Shown here one piece after another: positions 35,180 through 48,300 of a DNA stretch of 64,000 nt. Below the pieces are notes generated by a model. It did not search any database. It was not told the origin of the DNA and was given only the letters and a program-made list of their open reading frames with translations. The stretch lies in contig OU612067.1 in NCBI GenBank assembly GCA_914767715.1, positions 16,127,001-16,191,000 on the forward strand, read 5' to 3'. The translations under genes were made by a program, and so were the position numbers. Each line of letters begins with the position of its first letter. The stretch's first letter is position 1. This stretch comes from Membranipora membranacea (taxonomy: Eukaryota; Bryozoa; Gymnolaemata; Cheilostomatida; Membraniporidae).

Positions 35180-35480
35180 GGGTTCGCCTGTATTTGGGTT
35201 TGTTCCCCTTCCACTGATGAGCTGACGGCTCATCAATGGAGGAACTATTCTGAATGCAGGCAAACCAGATCGATATTGGTCTAGGTCAGTTGTATTCAAC
35301 AAAATGACCCAGTCACATCAAACTTGTGCTCATTTCAGATACAAATTTGGTTTAGACTGAAGAGTCCCAACTTCAAATGTTACATGGGGCACTTGATGTA
35401 AAGTGGGCTGGTCTTCAATTAGCAGCAAAACGATGGGAGATCTTTTTGGTGATTTTGTACAAAAGTATTATGGATAACCT
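35180..35480. repeat. Interspersed repeat, copy 2
   Basis: Collinear with 15280-15560 in the same orientation. Confidence 0.7.
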
Positions 35481-35831
35481 GCTGGAATATATCAACCACA
35501 TATCCTGTAAAATATGAACACAAAAGAGCAGACACTATAGCACTTACAATTCTTCATTCATAATCTGGAGGCAAAAGCTCTTGCTTAATCAATCAATCAA
35601 AATAAAATCCCACCGTGGGGTGTCATCTGATTGAAGCTTATATATATACTGATGCAGGGCCTGAGAAAATGACAAACGCTCATGCTTAGTGGTCATATGT
35701 GTTAGGGACAGGGTCATAAGCGTCCCCAACCCATCATAATACTGTTTTCCCTAACACTCTTCGTCTATCCACTGAGCAAGGAGTCTATAACTCCTTGCAC
35801 CCAGCAAAAGGTCTACCATATTATTCTGAAC

Positions 35832-36622
35832 TTACTTGCCAAACATTTTGTAACTTTGTGGACGTATCCCATTCAGATTACTTTGAGGGCTGGTAACATG
35901 ACTATGAAGTATCGTCATACGACCCTGAGGGCTGATCAAGTGACCTTGGGGACGGGTCAAGTTGGTTAATTTACTATGCTGACCAACAGCTTGATTTCGG
36001 GGACTAGACATTTGACCTTGAAGAGTAAACATTTGACCTTTCTGACTAGTATCATGACGAGATGGTTGTCTGAACAAGTGTTTCTGTTGTAACTGAGGAG
36101 TAATCGATTGTTCAGGCGAATGTTTCAGTTGAGTCTTTGATTGGCTGATGCCAGGGGCTGACATGGGCGATAGTGAACAGCTTTTACGTGATTGTTGCCC
36201 AACTGCAAATGAGAAGGGTACAGTATTGAGTGTATGTGACGCATTCTCAGAGTACCGCCGCTGCATCATTAATTGTTGTAAACATTGATTATGTTGACTG
36301 AATGATGGCACTACACTGAAAGTGTAACCATGAGGACGCATCATATGGATCAGACCACTTGGTGTCGAAAAAAACTGATATGGAGCACTGTAATGGTTCC
36401 ACTGCTGTTCTGCCAGGTGCCGAGGATTGTGGGTAGGTCCCATTCCCAGATGGCCAGATGTCGATGAAGGCCTATCAGCAAATTGTCCTTGCTGAGGTGT
36501 AAGTGAGCCACCTGAATGGCCACTTGAATGCCTCCTTCTTGTAACCCTCACCCCTTCCATACCCGGGGTATTCTGGTTCGGTATCAGATTGGGTTTAACA
36601 TCCTCGTGCATTACGTTATCGA
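35832..36622 (-). CDS. Exon 3 of the MGNGCC gene
   Basis: It has about 262 codons, rich in Gln, Ser, Pro and His, with short PQG/SPQ/LQGQM-like internal repeats near its end (RPQGHLISPQGRM, TSPQSNLNG). It reads into TAA, but a perfect GTAAGT donor begins one codon earlier, so the terminus is ambiguous. Confidence 0.65.
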
Positions 36623-38528
36623 CTGTCAAATATGGACATTAGAGTCAAGCAGCAAGTATAAAACTTCCATACACATGTATCTTAACGCATTAGACATGCA
36701 GAATCAAAATAAAAACAAAGAAATCAGCATGTGCAATACTAAACACAGATGGGCGATTTAGAACTGTCTTCTCATGTGCTAATTTTGCAGTTCAAGAAGT
36801 ACGAGGACATAGAAACAGTGTGTATTGGAAATACAGCCAGCAGAGCTCACAAAAATATAATTCAATTTTTTTTCCAAAAGTGCATATTTTTCCCAAACTT
36901 AAGAGCTAAATCGATTATTGGAACTCTTGAGTCTCTGAATTTCCATATAATTATGTTGACAGACACCAGAGGAGTAATGTATTTGCTGCAGAAAAAGATT
37001 GACATTTCACATACTTGAAATAGCTAAACTTAAAGCTAGCTTACATTTACCTACCTTCCTTGCATTACATGGACATTCACAGCTTGACAAAATTAGTACA
37101 AGCAAAATAAAGTCACTCCCTAACTAGCTAAACTGAACTCCAGCTAACAATTAATCCTCTTGGGACTTGGGCTTACTTATGCTGAAGTTGAATTTGAATG
37201 AAGTTGATTTCCATTTATCAGTATAGCACAGAAATCTATATTTCTATGATTTTTTTTTCCGAGGCGACAAAGGATCTTAAATATTCTTTCTATGTAGAAG
37301 GATCAACTCACCAACTCCTGACTTATTTCGCCGTCGTCTTCTCTTTTTTTTAACATAAAGCGTTAAGTTCCCAATTACTTTGTGCCGTGGGCGATCAGTT
37401 CCACCGCCTGCACTGTTTTTCTGAGTGAGGTCATCCAAGCTTCCTTTGAACTTATATAAACTTGATTTGTCTGTATTCCGCGCATATTTTCCATCTTTCA
37501 TTTTGGCCAATGTTTTTGCTTTATGAGACCCTTGGTCATCCGTGGATCGACCGCAAGCAAAACTTTGGTCAGCAAGAGGATAGGTATCCGCCTGAATTGG
37601 CGTTTGTATATTTTCGAGTTGGTTTCTTGCTTTAGTCGAAAGATCGGCATCACATGATGCGATGTTGTGATAAACACCAGGACCGTATTCCGCAGTCGAT
37701 TGCTGGTCATCATATATTTTGTTTTGAGAATTTTCTACTGCTCCGATTGAGAGAATCTTTGGTGGTAGAGGAGGGAGAGAGTTGGGAGAAATAGTATCAC
37801 TGTCATAATCTTTATAGTCCGGGCTTGTGTTGAAATTGATTGTACCAGTATTTAGACCTGTCAAATCATCTTTCCTTTGGAATGGATTACTTAAGATTTT
37901 TGTAATGTAATTTATGAGACCATTGTTTTCATCCACCTCCCGAGAAGCAATTGGGATTTTCCAAGTGACGGCCGGAGGAAGAGGATAATAGTCCGACTCA
38001 CGACCTGCCTTGACAGTCGGTAGTGTGGGTGATCTATTGTACTTTCCCGATAGCCCTGCAAGAAAATTATAATTATACATGTGAAAGACCTCAAAAGGAC
38101 CAAAGCAATATATGGTCTGGCAGCTTACGGAAAGTCCGCAGAGTAAACGCTGTACTATAAAAACGCAGTTGTCTTGTCCTACAATTGGCGTCGCGCCTGG
38201 CAAACAACTGTGACACATGCATAGGCTTGAATATATATAAATAAGCATCGGCAAATAAGAAAAATTGGTTAAGTTACATCCATTTCTGAATCTGATGTTC
38301 CATTTGTTATCAAAAGGCTTTTCGTTGATTTGGAGCAACTCCCAACACATAATATCCGGATTAAGAGAGGTCCTGAAACAGAGATATTGACAAAAATATC
38401 CTAATGATTTCATATTTATACATACCAGTGTTGAGGTTTCTCATCTGATTCTGATCTTTACCAACTCCATCTTGGTTGGGATCGTCCTTTCCTAATCTGG
38501 TCAAAAGATTACAGCAACCATTGCCCAT
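35832..38528 (-). CDS. Unrecognised protein with N-terminal MGNGCC; predicted acylated membrane adaptor
   Basis: Three exons fit in phase. Exon 1 runs 38528-38426 (34 codons plus G; donor GTATGT), exon 2 38055-37312 (acceptor TTCTTGCAG; donor GTGAGT) and exon 3 36622 to 35832 (acceptor TTTGACAG). Each junction leaves one base, so Gly and Val are rebuilt. The start ATG follows an in-frame TAG 39 nt upstream. MGNGCC fits N-myristoylation on Gly2 plus palmitoylation on Cys5/6. Exon 2 has LPPLPPK (SH3-ligand type), GVYHNI (pYxN, Grb2-SH2 type), several other Tyr in acidic context and a basic KKKRRRRRNK cluster. Exon 3 is Gln/Ser/Pro/His-rich. Length is about 545 aa if the TAA at 35832-35834 is used; a GTAAGT donor overlaps it at 35835-35830, so more exons may follow. 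Family not recognised; the adaptor role is inferred. Confidence 0.65.
37010..37170. repeat. GCTAGCTAACATTTA-type repeat, copy 3
   Basis: AAAGCTAGCTTACATTTACC and CTCCAGCTAACAATTAATCC blocks match the repeats in the ALDH1L introns. It lies in intron 2 of the MGNGCC gene. Confidence 0.5.
37312..38055 (-). CDS. Exon 2 of the MGNGCC gene
   Basis: It is 744 bp (248 codons), open throughout and bounded by strong splice sites. Hydrophilic, with Tyr motifs, a proline-rich stretch and a C-terminal basic cluster. Among the best-supported coding exons of the middle region. Confidence 0.72.
38426..38528 (-). CDS. Exon 1 of the MGNGCC gene
   Basis: It encodes MGNGCCNLLTRLGKDDPNQD and 14 further residues ending NLNTG before the GTATGT donor. 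The dual-acylation signal sits wholly in this exon. Confidence 0.6.
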
Positions 38529-38699
38529 TTGGTAACATGACAAATACAGATATTTCCTTATAAACTAACGGACTAAGCCACAGTATTTTAGTAAAGCAAT
38601 ATTCATAATACTTGTGTTTACAATGCACATTTGCTGAGCGCTTGACACGCAGGATAGCATAAATTTCAACGACCTAAGAAAATCTAGCTGAGTTGATAG

Positions 38700-40580
38700 C
38701 ACTGCATAGCCATCTGCATGATTAAGATGACAATAAATGAATGAAAGATACTGGAATACATTCTAGCGCTAGCATTATTTCTATGACTTGAACACAGCCC
38801 TCAGGGAGAGCAACGGTAAAGTATGGACCGATTGAAGGCCTCTCAAATAAATAGTGAAACACAGTTACCTCATGATTGATGCGACCAACATCATGACAAA
38901 TGATAGTTTCATGATCTGCCCCCTCGATGTTAAAAAAATATTCTTGATTTTAACCAGGAGTTTTCAGTACCTACTAAAAGAGCGGATAACTCCTTGCTCA
39001 TATATATACTTTCAGGATGAGCTCACAGCACGAAGACAGTCTGGGATTAATATCGATAAGAGGTGAATTATACAATATTTTATCCAATTTTCAGTATTTT
39101 TGAGGTTTATAACGGGTCATACATATAGAAAATATTTATGATATAAGTTGGATCCAATGTTTTGTAATTATAAGCAAATTTTACTGACAATATATCTACA
39201 AGTATGATTCAACTGTGTGACAGTTCAAAATGCGGCCCTATTCACCGTGACTTTGACAGCCGGCAACGCAGAATGATCGCCGGCAGAATGGGCGCCGGCA
39301 GAATGGGCGCCGATTTTGACAGCCGGCAACGTAGGATGATCGCTCAATAACTGTGATGGCTGTTGCTGAACTTTCTGGTTATGTGGCTTTTGATAATCAA
39401 ATGGATGGTTGGATGCGCTTTACTCTGATTGACTTTCAATTTCACTTTTCTAATGTATTTTTTGAGAGACTCGATGAAATAAACAATGTTTGGTCAGCTG
39501 AGATAACTCTATCATTTGAATTCTGTTTCAGTTTGTTTCTACCTGATGCACAATGAAAAGGTATTTCTAATCAAGTGCATCATGATCAGCATTCAAATCT
39601 CATTATCATCAATTTTTTTTTTTCATTTTTTTTAAACCAACGGAACACCATAGCTACAACCTGCTGAGCATGATGGGTGAACTATTCAGAGCCAATCTTC
39701 TGCATACTTGGTGAAAAGGTTGCGGCCAGCCAAGCAGACTTTTGACACAGACTCGAAATTAAACCTCAGATCTCCATTGATTGCTTTCATCTAAGCACAA
39801 GATTGCTTGTAACCTTGGCAGAAGTTGGGTCTGGTACCAAGTCATATATAATTTTTTAATACTCTATATTTATATATATATATAGACTCGACTGTTGTGG
39901 TCCGCTACTAGTTTTTATCTATTTAGTATTATTTGTATTCTCATCTTGTTGATATGGCTCCCGCCAGCCAGTTTTGTCTCGGCTCTATATCTTTACATAT
40001 AAAAATATGAAAAGTCAAATAAATTACATACATTAATAGGGAAACTATTTCTTGTGCTCTGTCGTAGTTACTTCACATGTTCTGTTCTAAGGCAATCTGT
40101 GAAATACTGGGCATTCAGTTTTAAACCGGAGGTAAAACCATTACATACTGAAAAGAAGATGACATTTGAAAGCGGAAATTTGGGTTTTCAGCAGGCACCC
40201 TACAATAGTAATGATGACTGCAGCACCACACAACTATTCTCCTTATGAATTGAAGCATATGGTACCAATTAAGAGTAAATCATCTCCTACTATAGCATAT
40301 CAGGCGTATCAACCAACACAAACAAAGTTTCAAATCAGTGATATTGGGCAAAACTTGCTGACAGAAGCTCAACACATTTTTCTCATGTTTCCCTACAAAG
40401 TTAACTTGTGGTGTTGCTTTTCTTGATGGAAGGCACCACCATTGTGGCTATGCTGCCCTGCCAGTCTCAGTGGTCAAACTATCCTGCAGAGCAAATATTC
40501 CAAAAGACAAAATGTAACAGTATTAAAACTACCCAAACACCAATATATAGTCTGGTATCTTGTTCTGCATTAGTCATGAG
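38700..40580. other. No gene recognised
   Basis: Short frames only. Apart from the tandem at 39250 the sequence is AT-rich and unplaced; this is the upstream side of the MGNGCC gene. Confidence 0.5.
39250..39350. repeat. GC-rich short tandem (GCCGGCAGAATGGGC units)
   Basis: A 15-bp unit GCCGGCAGAATGGGC is tandem, and a longer block (TTTGACAGCCGGCAACG plus GATGATCGC) flanks it on both sides as a direct repeat. It stands out against the AT-rich background. Confidence 0.75.
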
Positions 40581-40584
40581 CGCT

Positions 40585-41136
40585 TTACCTAATATTGGGT
40601 GCAAATGTTGCAGATAAGTGATTAAATATTCTGCTTAGCAGGACGCGTCCGGACCATAAGCTTTGATGTCTGGGTGAGAAGCACTAGGACCTTGAACAAT
40701 AAAAGCCTAAGTGGGACAGACCCCTACTTTTTATGCTGGAACGATTCCTAGCACATCTGAGTAAAAAGTAGGTACTATATCGTTGGAAATTGTCTGCCTG
40801 CTAATCTATGAGGTATCTATGAGTCAAAACTGAATAATAATAATAATTGTTCATTTGATCATCGATATATATTTTATGATAGTTTACTCACAGCAATTAA
40901 CAGCAATCATTGAAATAAATGGCCGCATCGTCTTATAATATTGTTTCGTAGTGTGAAGAATATCCGTTATTAAACACAGTCAAGTGCATTTTAGTCTCTC
41001 ATAAGCTGATATACCTCTCACATAGTTCAAGGTAGGGGTCTGTCCCACTTAGGGTTTCATTGTTCAAGGTCCTAGTGTGCCCGCTTAGGCTGTACATTTA
41101 ATAATTGTTACATTTGCACCCGATATTTAGGTTAAA
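40585..41136. mobile_element. Long-TIR MITE-like element
   Basis: The outer ends TTACCTAATATTGGGTGCAA and, inverted, TTGCACCCGATATTTAGGTT match as inverted repeats. About 100 bp inward, CACTAGGACCTTGAACAATA through GTGGGACAGACCCCTAC is again matched in inverse at 41033-41078. The unpaired interior is about 300 bp. No coding capacity; no certain target duplication. Confidence 0.75.
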
Positions 41137-41804
41137 CTCTCATCCCGCGGGTACACTAAAGACCTGCTAGGTGTGATTAAGCCGATAGTACAACAATCTT
41201 TTCAACAGGTAGTAGGTCTGGCTCTCATAACACTTGTATGCAAAGACTCCTCTTGCTACTAGTAGAAGGTTTTACTAATCAGCAGAAGATTTGAAATTGT
41301 TGGTGCATAGTGAGCTGCAGTGGAGTGGACTATACCTTTGACCTTTGAATACCTTTAACGACATCGAACACTCAGGAACACTGAAGTAAATTGAGTGCCT
41401 CATTTGATTGACAGTGTGTTAAGGGTTTTTTTTACTACAGGGGTTCCAGCAATTTGCTGTTCTTTCTGCATCGGTGGGTGTTTTGGTAGGTCCTAGTCTC
41501 CTTTTTAGGGGGTTGAACTACTTCTCTTTTTTTCCAGTTGTGCACTGGGTTTTGTACCTTGCATATTGTTTCCTCTTGTATATCTTATGGTTCTTGGTAG
41601 AAAACTACCGTGAAAAGCTTGAGATGCTGCTGGATAGACAGAGGTCATTTCACCTCTGGCAGCAGCCCTTGTCGTGTTGGTCATATTTTCCCGATCCGTG
41701 GATATTTCGTCATAGGCCTGAGCCAGGGTGTTATGTCTTTCCTCATCCGAGAGTATTTTTGTCAGCAGAGTCAGTCTGTGATTTTTTCTCCTCTGTTGTA
41801 AAGA

Positions 41805-42330
41805 CTAGAGGCCAAGTTCGGATCCAGCCTCAGTGACACTCTCTCTGCCTTTGAGACAGCTTATAAATCGTATTGCTCGATTTTGTACCATCTCGAGAGA
41901 CTCAATGTCCTTATTCAGCATTGGATCCCAGATCGTATCAGAGTACTCAAGTACGGGACGACACAGACTTGTATTTGCCAGTAGGCGCCCTACCCTTGGA
42001 GCATCATGTAAGATATTTTTGATGGCTCCAAGTGTCCTGGAAGCCTTCTCCTTCTTTAGCGTCATATGTTGGTCAAACTTAAGGTCAGATTGCAAAATAA
42101 CACCAAGGTTAGGTACTTTGTATCACTAACCCATTCCATACCTGTGCTCCCTAGTCTATAGAGAGGTCTGTTATCTTGATTTCCAAAGGCAAACACATTG
42201 CATTTGGTGTCATTAAATGGCATTTTCAATTCAACAGACCATCTGTATATAGCATCTATACTTGACTGAAAGAAGTGAAATCTAGTGGCATCATCACCAC
42301 GACATCAGCAGGAGTGGAAATGGTATTTAA
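41805..42330 (-). mobile_element. Non-LTR retrotransposon 3' fragment (CR1/L2/jockey-group)
   Basis: The minus strand reads VELKMPFNDTKCNVFAFG, DTKYLT, then DLKFDQHMTLKKEKASRTLG and ANTSLCRPVLEYSDTIWDP followed by DIESLEMVQNRAIRFISCLKG. This is the usual C-terminal part of RT ORF2 downstream of the active site. Truncated at both ends, with a frame disruption near 42100. Confidence 0.85.
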
Positions 42331-42339
42331 GCTAAGGAG

Positions 42340-45300
42340 GCAGTCTTTCAAACAAAATACTCATGTTCACAAATAAACAAGGGGGCAGGTAAACATTGCC
42401 AGGGACACATGTTTTGGAGAAGACCTGCACTGCAACTGTGCTGTGATGTCTGAAGCTGAATCAGATTTTACCAGACTTTTTCTGCATTTACTTACAGACG
42501 ACCTTCACCTGCATAAAATATTCAAAACACACTGTAGGTAATTCAGTAAACTAGATTGCTGTATGCAGTCTTGGGCTATGTTGTTTGTACTAGGGATTTG
42601 TCAACACTTGTTACAACTTTTATGAATGGACTAACCACGTGCTAATCACGCCGCAGTGTTTTAAACAACAATGGTATGAAGGAGACTTATAAATTGATAA
42701 TTGGCATGATCTCATTGAAAACTCTGCCTCCCTTTTCTACAATGGTTTGTACATCACATATTGTATCTTTATACCACATTAGATGGCTGCCAACTCACTC
42801 TCACTTAGAAATATGAGGGTCTCATTATTTTGTTTACAAACTGAGTCCACTATCACGTGACTAAAGTAAACATAATACTACAGACAAAACCTTGTGAGAA
42901 ATCAAGACAACTTACTGCAAATACCCTAGTTTCAGATGAATTATCAAACAAGAAATTATAAAAAAACCTCCATGAGCTGCTATGATGTCTAAAACACTAC
43001 ACTTAGCTGCTCTCTTTGTGTTGATTTCACTAATATCTGAGCTTTTTATTGGTCGGAATGTATTTGTGTTTGTGTTTACATGAGTGAGTAGGCCAGTCTG
43101 ACAGGAGTGAATGAGCAGGCCTAAGATGCAGACCTGAATCTTCATGCATACTAGGAGTCCAATCTATCCAGCAACTTGCAACACAAAGACTGTATTGGAT
43201 AAACCTCAGAGAATACCATTGTAAAGAGGCACCCTCGTCATTAATCATCTGATGCTAAGGTAAATAAATTTTGATCAACCATTAACACTTGCCAAATATA
43301 TGATTGAATTGATTGATTGATCATCATTGGCTTGAGTTGAGTCATTCATTCATGTCATCATGCATAGCCAAGACCAGGACTAATTTCTCCTTGATCACAT
43401 ACACCACCACCACTCAAGTATCTCCAAGTCTGTTCAGCCACATTATATTAATCACCACACAGAGATAGGGCTGTTGATTCTCTTACTGGTGTACTATATC
43501 ATAGAAAAGATTTTAAATGTTGAACTATCCATCCATGTGCATACTTGTGACATACATATATTGTCATCAACAGGTATTACAGGGAGTAAATTAACATGCT
43601 TTTGTTGAAACAACTAGTAGGCTATTCCATGTCCATGATAATAGGTAGTTTCCCTGGATGTATGTATGTGTGGTCTGTAGTTTTAAAGTAAAATTGGTAG
43701 ATGAGCAATAGCCTACTTGGAATATATATTTTCTATCGGTATTCGGGTATTGCATCATAGGCTATAAGAAAGTATAGAAAAGCAAAGTTGCTCCAAGTTT
43801 TTTGTAACTTTAACAGTTAACTTCACCAACGGCTATCCGGACTCATCCCCAACTTTCTAAGGAACTTTGCGCCCGCTTCTTTCAACAAGACCAGAACTAG
43901 CAGACATCGCATTGCAATAATTATTCCCATCTTCGATTTGCTAATCAATCTTCTGTCTTTTCAATGGTTCACAAAAATTGGTACAATGAATCAGATTTTT
44001 TGCTGTCAAGCTCAATGTACGCTTGGTATACATGAGTTATGCACTTGCTCCATTTAAAACACAATTGGCTTAATAGGCATACATGTGTAATGCACAACCT
44101 ATAATGGTCAATTCATGTATGCATCATGGAATGTGTGTGTGTGAACAAATATGACTTCACCCTTGTATTTTCATTTATTTTTACAATTTGGCTCATGTCA
44201 TGTACTATAATTGGGCATCACAGGCACAGTCTTTTATATGCGTAATTTATCTGTCTTCATGACAGAACAGCACGTTATTAACAAAGTTACAAATATCTGA
44301 ATAATTGGTATTATAGCAGTATCTTGATGACATTATCACATTTTAAATAATATATGGTTTTCACATGACAAAGTTTCCAATAGCACAGATTATGTCAGGT
44401 TCAATATGAGGTCAATCAATTAAGATTTATCAAAAGATTAACTGGAAATTGCTGAATGACTCATGTAAAACTTGAAGACGAGCACTCACTTTGATTGCGT
44501 CAATCGCTGGCAGTCCTGATGTTAGGCTCAAATTCTTAGCATTCATGACAAATAAATACCAGATAAAAGAAAATACAAAATAATAATATATTATAATCAT
44601 AATTGTCGATGACATTGTCGTCAAGTGTGCAGGTTCGGTACCTGGAATGTTTGCTCCATTCATGCATCCCAAGCACCAAGAGTATCGAATGTATCATTGT
44701 GCTTTAGGTGCACGTATCGGGTTTCAGAAAAGTATTACGTTATTATTCTAAACACTATCATGGACAAAACCTACAATTAAATCAGTAAAACCCTGGATTG
44801 TGTTGCAAACAAAATAAAAACAATATTTGTAAAGTATACAAGTATTGATTTCTTGTTTTCTACAGAGCTTAACTCTTTCGCTCGCTCCATATTGTGAGCT
44901 TGCCGCACTAATCAAGTGCCATTGGGCTAAAACAATCAGCTGGCATTGTGAACTCAGTCAAGTCTGCTGCAAAATAATGGATTATTTACATTATTGAACA
45001 AGTTTTGTATGCTGCCTTTTCCCACCTTGTAAACAACGGGGTTCTTTATTTCAAGATCTAATTACAAAGCCTGTGTTCCTATCTTCTATCAATAACACAG
45101 CGGCTACCGCCCGACTGTATAGCCTTATTCCTTAGCCTCAAATATACTCCAAATATCCCTGCATGTAGCTGTTGATGACTCGGGATGTTTTAACCATTCA
45201 TCTAACTTGCTTACTACCCCATATCGTGATACTGACAGATTTGTGAGATGCACAGGAACATAGCCATCCCAGAACCACTTTTCAGATTGTTTGGAACAAA

Positions 45301-48300
45301 GCCTGCCTTCCCCCCTCCATAGAACATAGCCTGCCCTCATAAAAATTAATTTTGATAGGGGTGACAAGCATATTCGACAGGCGTATGTAACTCTGATCAA
45401 AATGACCAATCGTACTGTAAGGACCGCCCATAAAATATTGGTATGAAATTTCCTCCTCTCCAAAACAGCGGAGCGAATGCCTTCCACATGATAAACAGCT
45501 CTCATATATATATGATATAAATTATCCCAGCATGAAACAATATAAATGTCTATTTGACTATTGAGATTATAATGATACATTTCGCACTTGCTTCCCATTG
45601 TTCAGTTCAGTGTTGCCAGTGCACTAATAGTACAAAACAACTGCACACTTGTGACATGATTGATGATAATTGTTGTGTAATTTTAATACCTGTAGTCATC
45701 GGAAGTACATGGGTGTAGAATATAGGATGCCCATTAGGTGGAGATAACTTTATAGCCACAGATATAAAGGAAATTAAACGGGTGACAATAATAATGCTAA
45801 GTTGACCTAAATAAGTTTTGTGCTGACTACTCGGGCATCCGATATTAGGAATATGAAATGAAAATAAAAATATTGAGGCTGATAATTATATATTCTTGGA
45901 AATGGCCTTCCAGTGAAGTTACTGACTTATGACCTCACATAATTTGCTTTAACCTCCCAAGGTCGTCGGATATGAAAGGGAAAGCTAATGCGTTCAGACT
46001 TAATGTGGCGAGTATTTTTAGAGTGTTTCCATGAAAACAAATATTTAGCATCGATGTTTGCAAAAGTTGACTTTGGTATAGATTTCATGACTACCTGCAA
46101 ACCTAAACAACATTTATTTTCATTCCTTTATGAGCTATCGCAGGGCTATGGGCCCTCAGTTCACATGTTGTTAGGTTTTATGTCCAAGATAATGGCTTGC
46201 AACAGGTGCTACTAATTTTCGAGGCTTGCATTCAGTCTCAATAAAAGTGTGAAATCTGATAGGGCAAAAAGTGGCCCAATATGTAAACAAGGTGGGGACG
46301 CATTGTAATGAATTATGCAACTAGCCCATAGCCTGAAGACATCAGACCCTTTTTTTCCTCAATGTGATATGTACAATGTTGAATCCGAGTCTCTCTTTTA
46401 GAATGTATGAATTCCACTAGTAAGCGATGCGGTTGTGCAATGAAAGTTTGATCGTTCATGATTGTTTTGAGAGGGATATCAATTTTTATTTGGTATCATC
46501 ACTGCGAATCTAAAACTGGTTCAGCTTATAAAGGAATATTGTACATTGTTTGTTACTAAACACAAGCCATTGTGTACATAAATGGAATGTTTACTAAGCA
46601 TAGATAAACAGTGGAATTGGGCTAAGGAAATGAGGTATAGCCTAAGTTTCCTATACAGTTTGCCTGAGCAGTTGCTACGACCTTTTTGACTGTCCCAATT
46701 TCTGATTTTGCTTTTGATGGAGTTGAGCCCAATCATAACAAGAGAATCAGGCCACTATCCATGTTATGGGTATCTTGTCTAGCTGGGTCTTACCTGACAT
46801 GTATATTTATGTTACTACTCTTGGGTATGCGAATATTCAGATATTCAGCTCGCTTGCTTTGCTATGCTGACTCAGTGACTGGCCAAACCACAATTGAAAA
46901 GTGTTTACGTATATTGTTTCTCAAATGATAAACTCTGATTTGCTTCTATAGTACATTGGCAATGGACATCAGCATGTTTGTTCAATGAACTCCCTCTTCA
47001 TTGGTTTGATGGTTGGTCCAACAAGATTCAATGACAGATTAGGGTCATAAAACAGAACATTCGAAAGGTGTGAGCACAGGGTTGATGCAGAGAAAACTTC
47101 AGCAAAAAAGTTGGTGGTTTATCGATGGCCAAAAATATATAAAAGTCTACACTGCTATGGATCTTTTAGCTAGAGGATTATGCCTTGATCAAGGGAAACA
47201 TAAAATCAGATTCGTAGAACTGCTAGGCCTGTATCAGTGATTAAATCAGCAATTGACAAGATTTCGAGAAGAGAATACTTGCCCTCTAACAATATGAGAT
47301 TTAAATATAACTGTTTTTAGGAGCTGACAGCAAATTCATCATTATTCTTCGTTTTTTTGCAATCTTGAAGACGATCACACATTAATTTTGGTTCATGGCA
47401 TAGTTAAACTCTTATCCATTTCTCCAAATCGTCATGGATGGTTTGGCTTATGCTATCAAAAAATCAAATTTGCCTTCTCTTAGGCCTACTATTGTCTTGA
47501 ATGGGAGCAAATGAAAGCTGCTTTTGTGCCAAAGTTTTGGTTCCCGCTATCATCCGCCTCTGACAGAACATTTTGGACAATCCAGTTAACGCATGCTTAC
47601 CAAGAAAAACATCACTTCCAGCGCCAACAGCATGAAGGTGACTTGCTGCCATAGCATTACAAGAGGCCATAGAGATCCATCGTCTCTGGTTATATTACAG
47701 TCGATATATGATGGTGATTCGCTGTCAAGATAAAACCAGACAAACATATAAATATTTTTGTCTCACATAATATTACAAACTGGCGCTACAATCGTCATAT
47801 TAACTTACTCTATCTGGGAGGGGTGGTAAAACTTCTTGTTTTTGCACCCTTAGCTGAATTTGTTGATGTTATTTTTAGCTGACTACATATAGTGGCAATT
47901 TTTGGTAAAATGGGGCTGGGACTGAGTCTCATCTCTGTTTTATGATGAAATCAAGTCAACTGGTTGGCAAAGGTAGGGGGTTCTGACTTTCAAAGTATGT
48001 GGCTCTGTGCAGAGGCAGCTGGCAGCGATTTTACAGCAAAGCAGTCGTACCTGGAAGACGATCAGCGTACTAACCGCAACTCGTTCACTTTTGTATATAT
48101 TACTGGTAATTTTGGCTACAATGGCCAATTAGATTTTCTTGTGGTTAGCTGTAATTAATTTTCATGACAATTGTGATTGCTAAAACAAATCAAGGTTAGC
48201 TTTATAGTGTGACATCAGAGTCTATAGATAATATCTATGGTCTTTGGTGACATTGCAACCCTGTAAAAGTGAGTGACATTCTGTTACATTCACTTTTTAG

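Noticed and set aside
37277-38413. Single 378-codon minus-strand frame
   Set aside because: The part beyond 38055 is intron: a strong acceptor (TTCTTGCAG) and phase agreement with exon 1 at 38426 show the frame is only accidentally open upstream.
41474-41836. 120-codon frame with a hydrophobic stretch
   Set aside because: It lies antisense to and beside the non-LTR fragment and shows no gene features.
45125-45598. 157-codon minus-strand frame starting with ATG
   Set aside because: No domain, no signal peptide, no splice partners and no codon-like periodicity that I can see. Length alone is compatible with chance in this much sequence.
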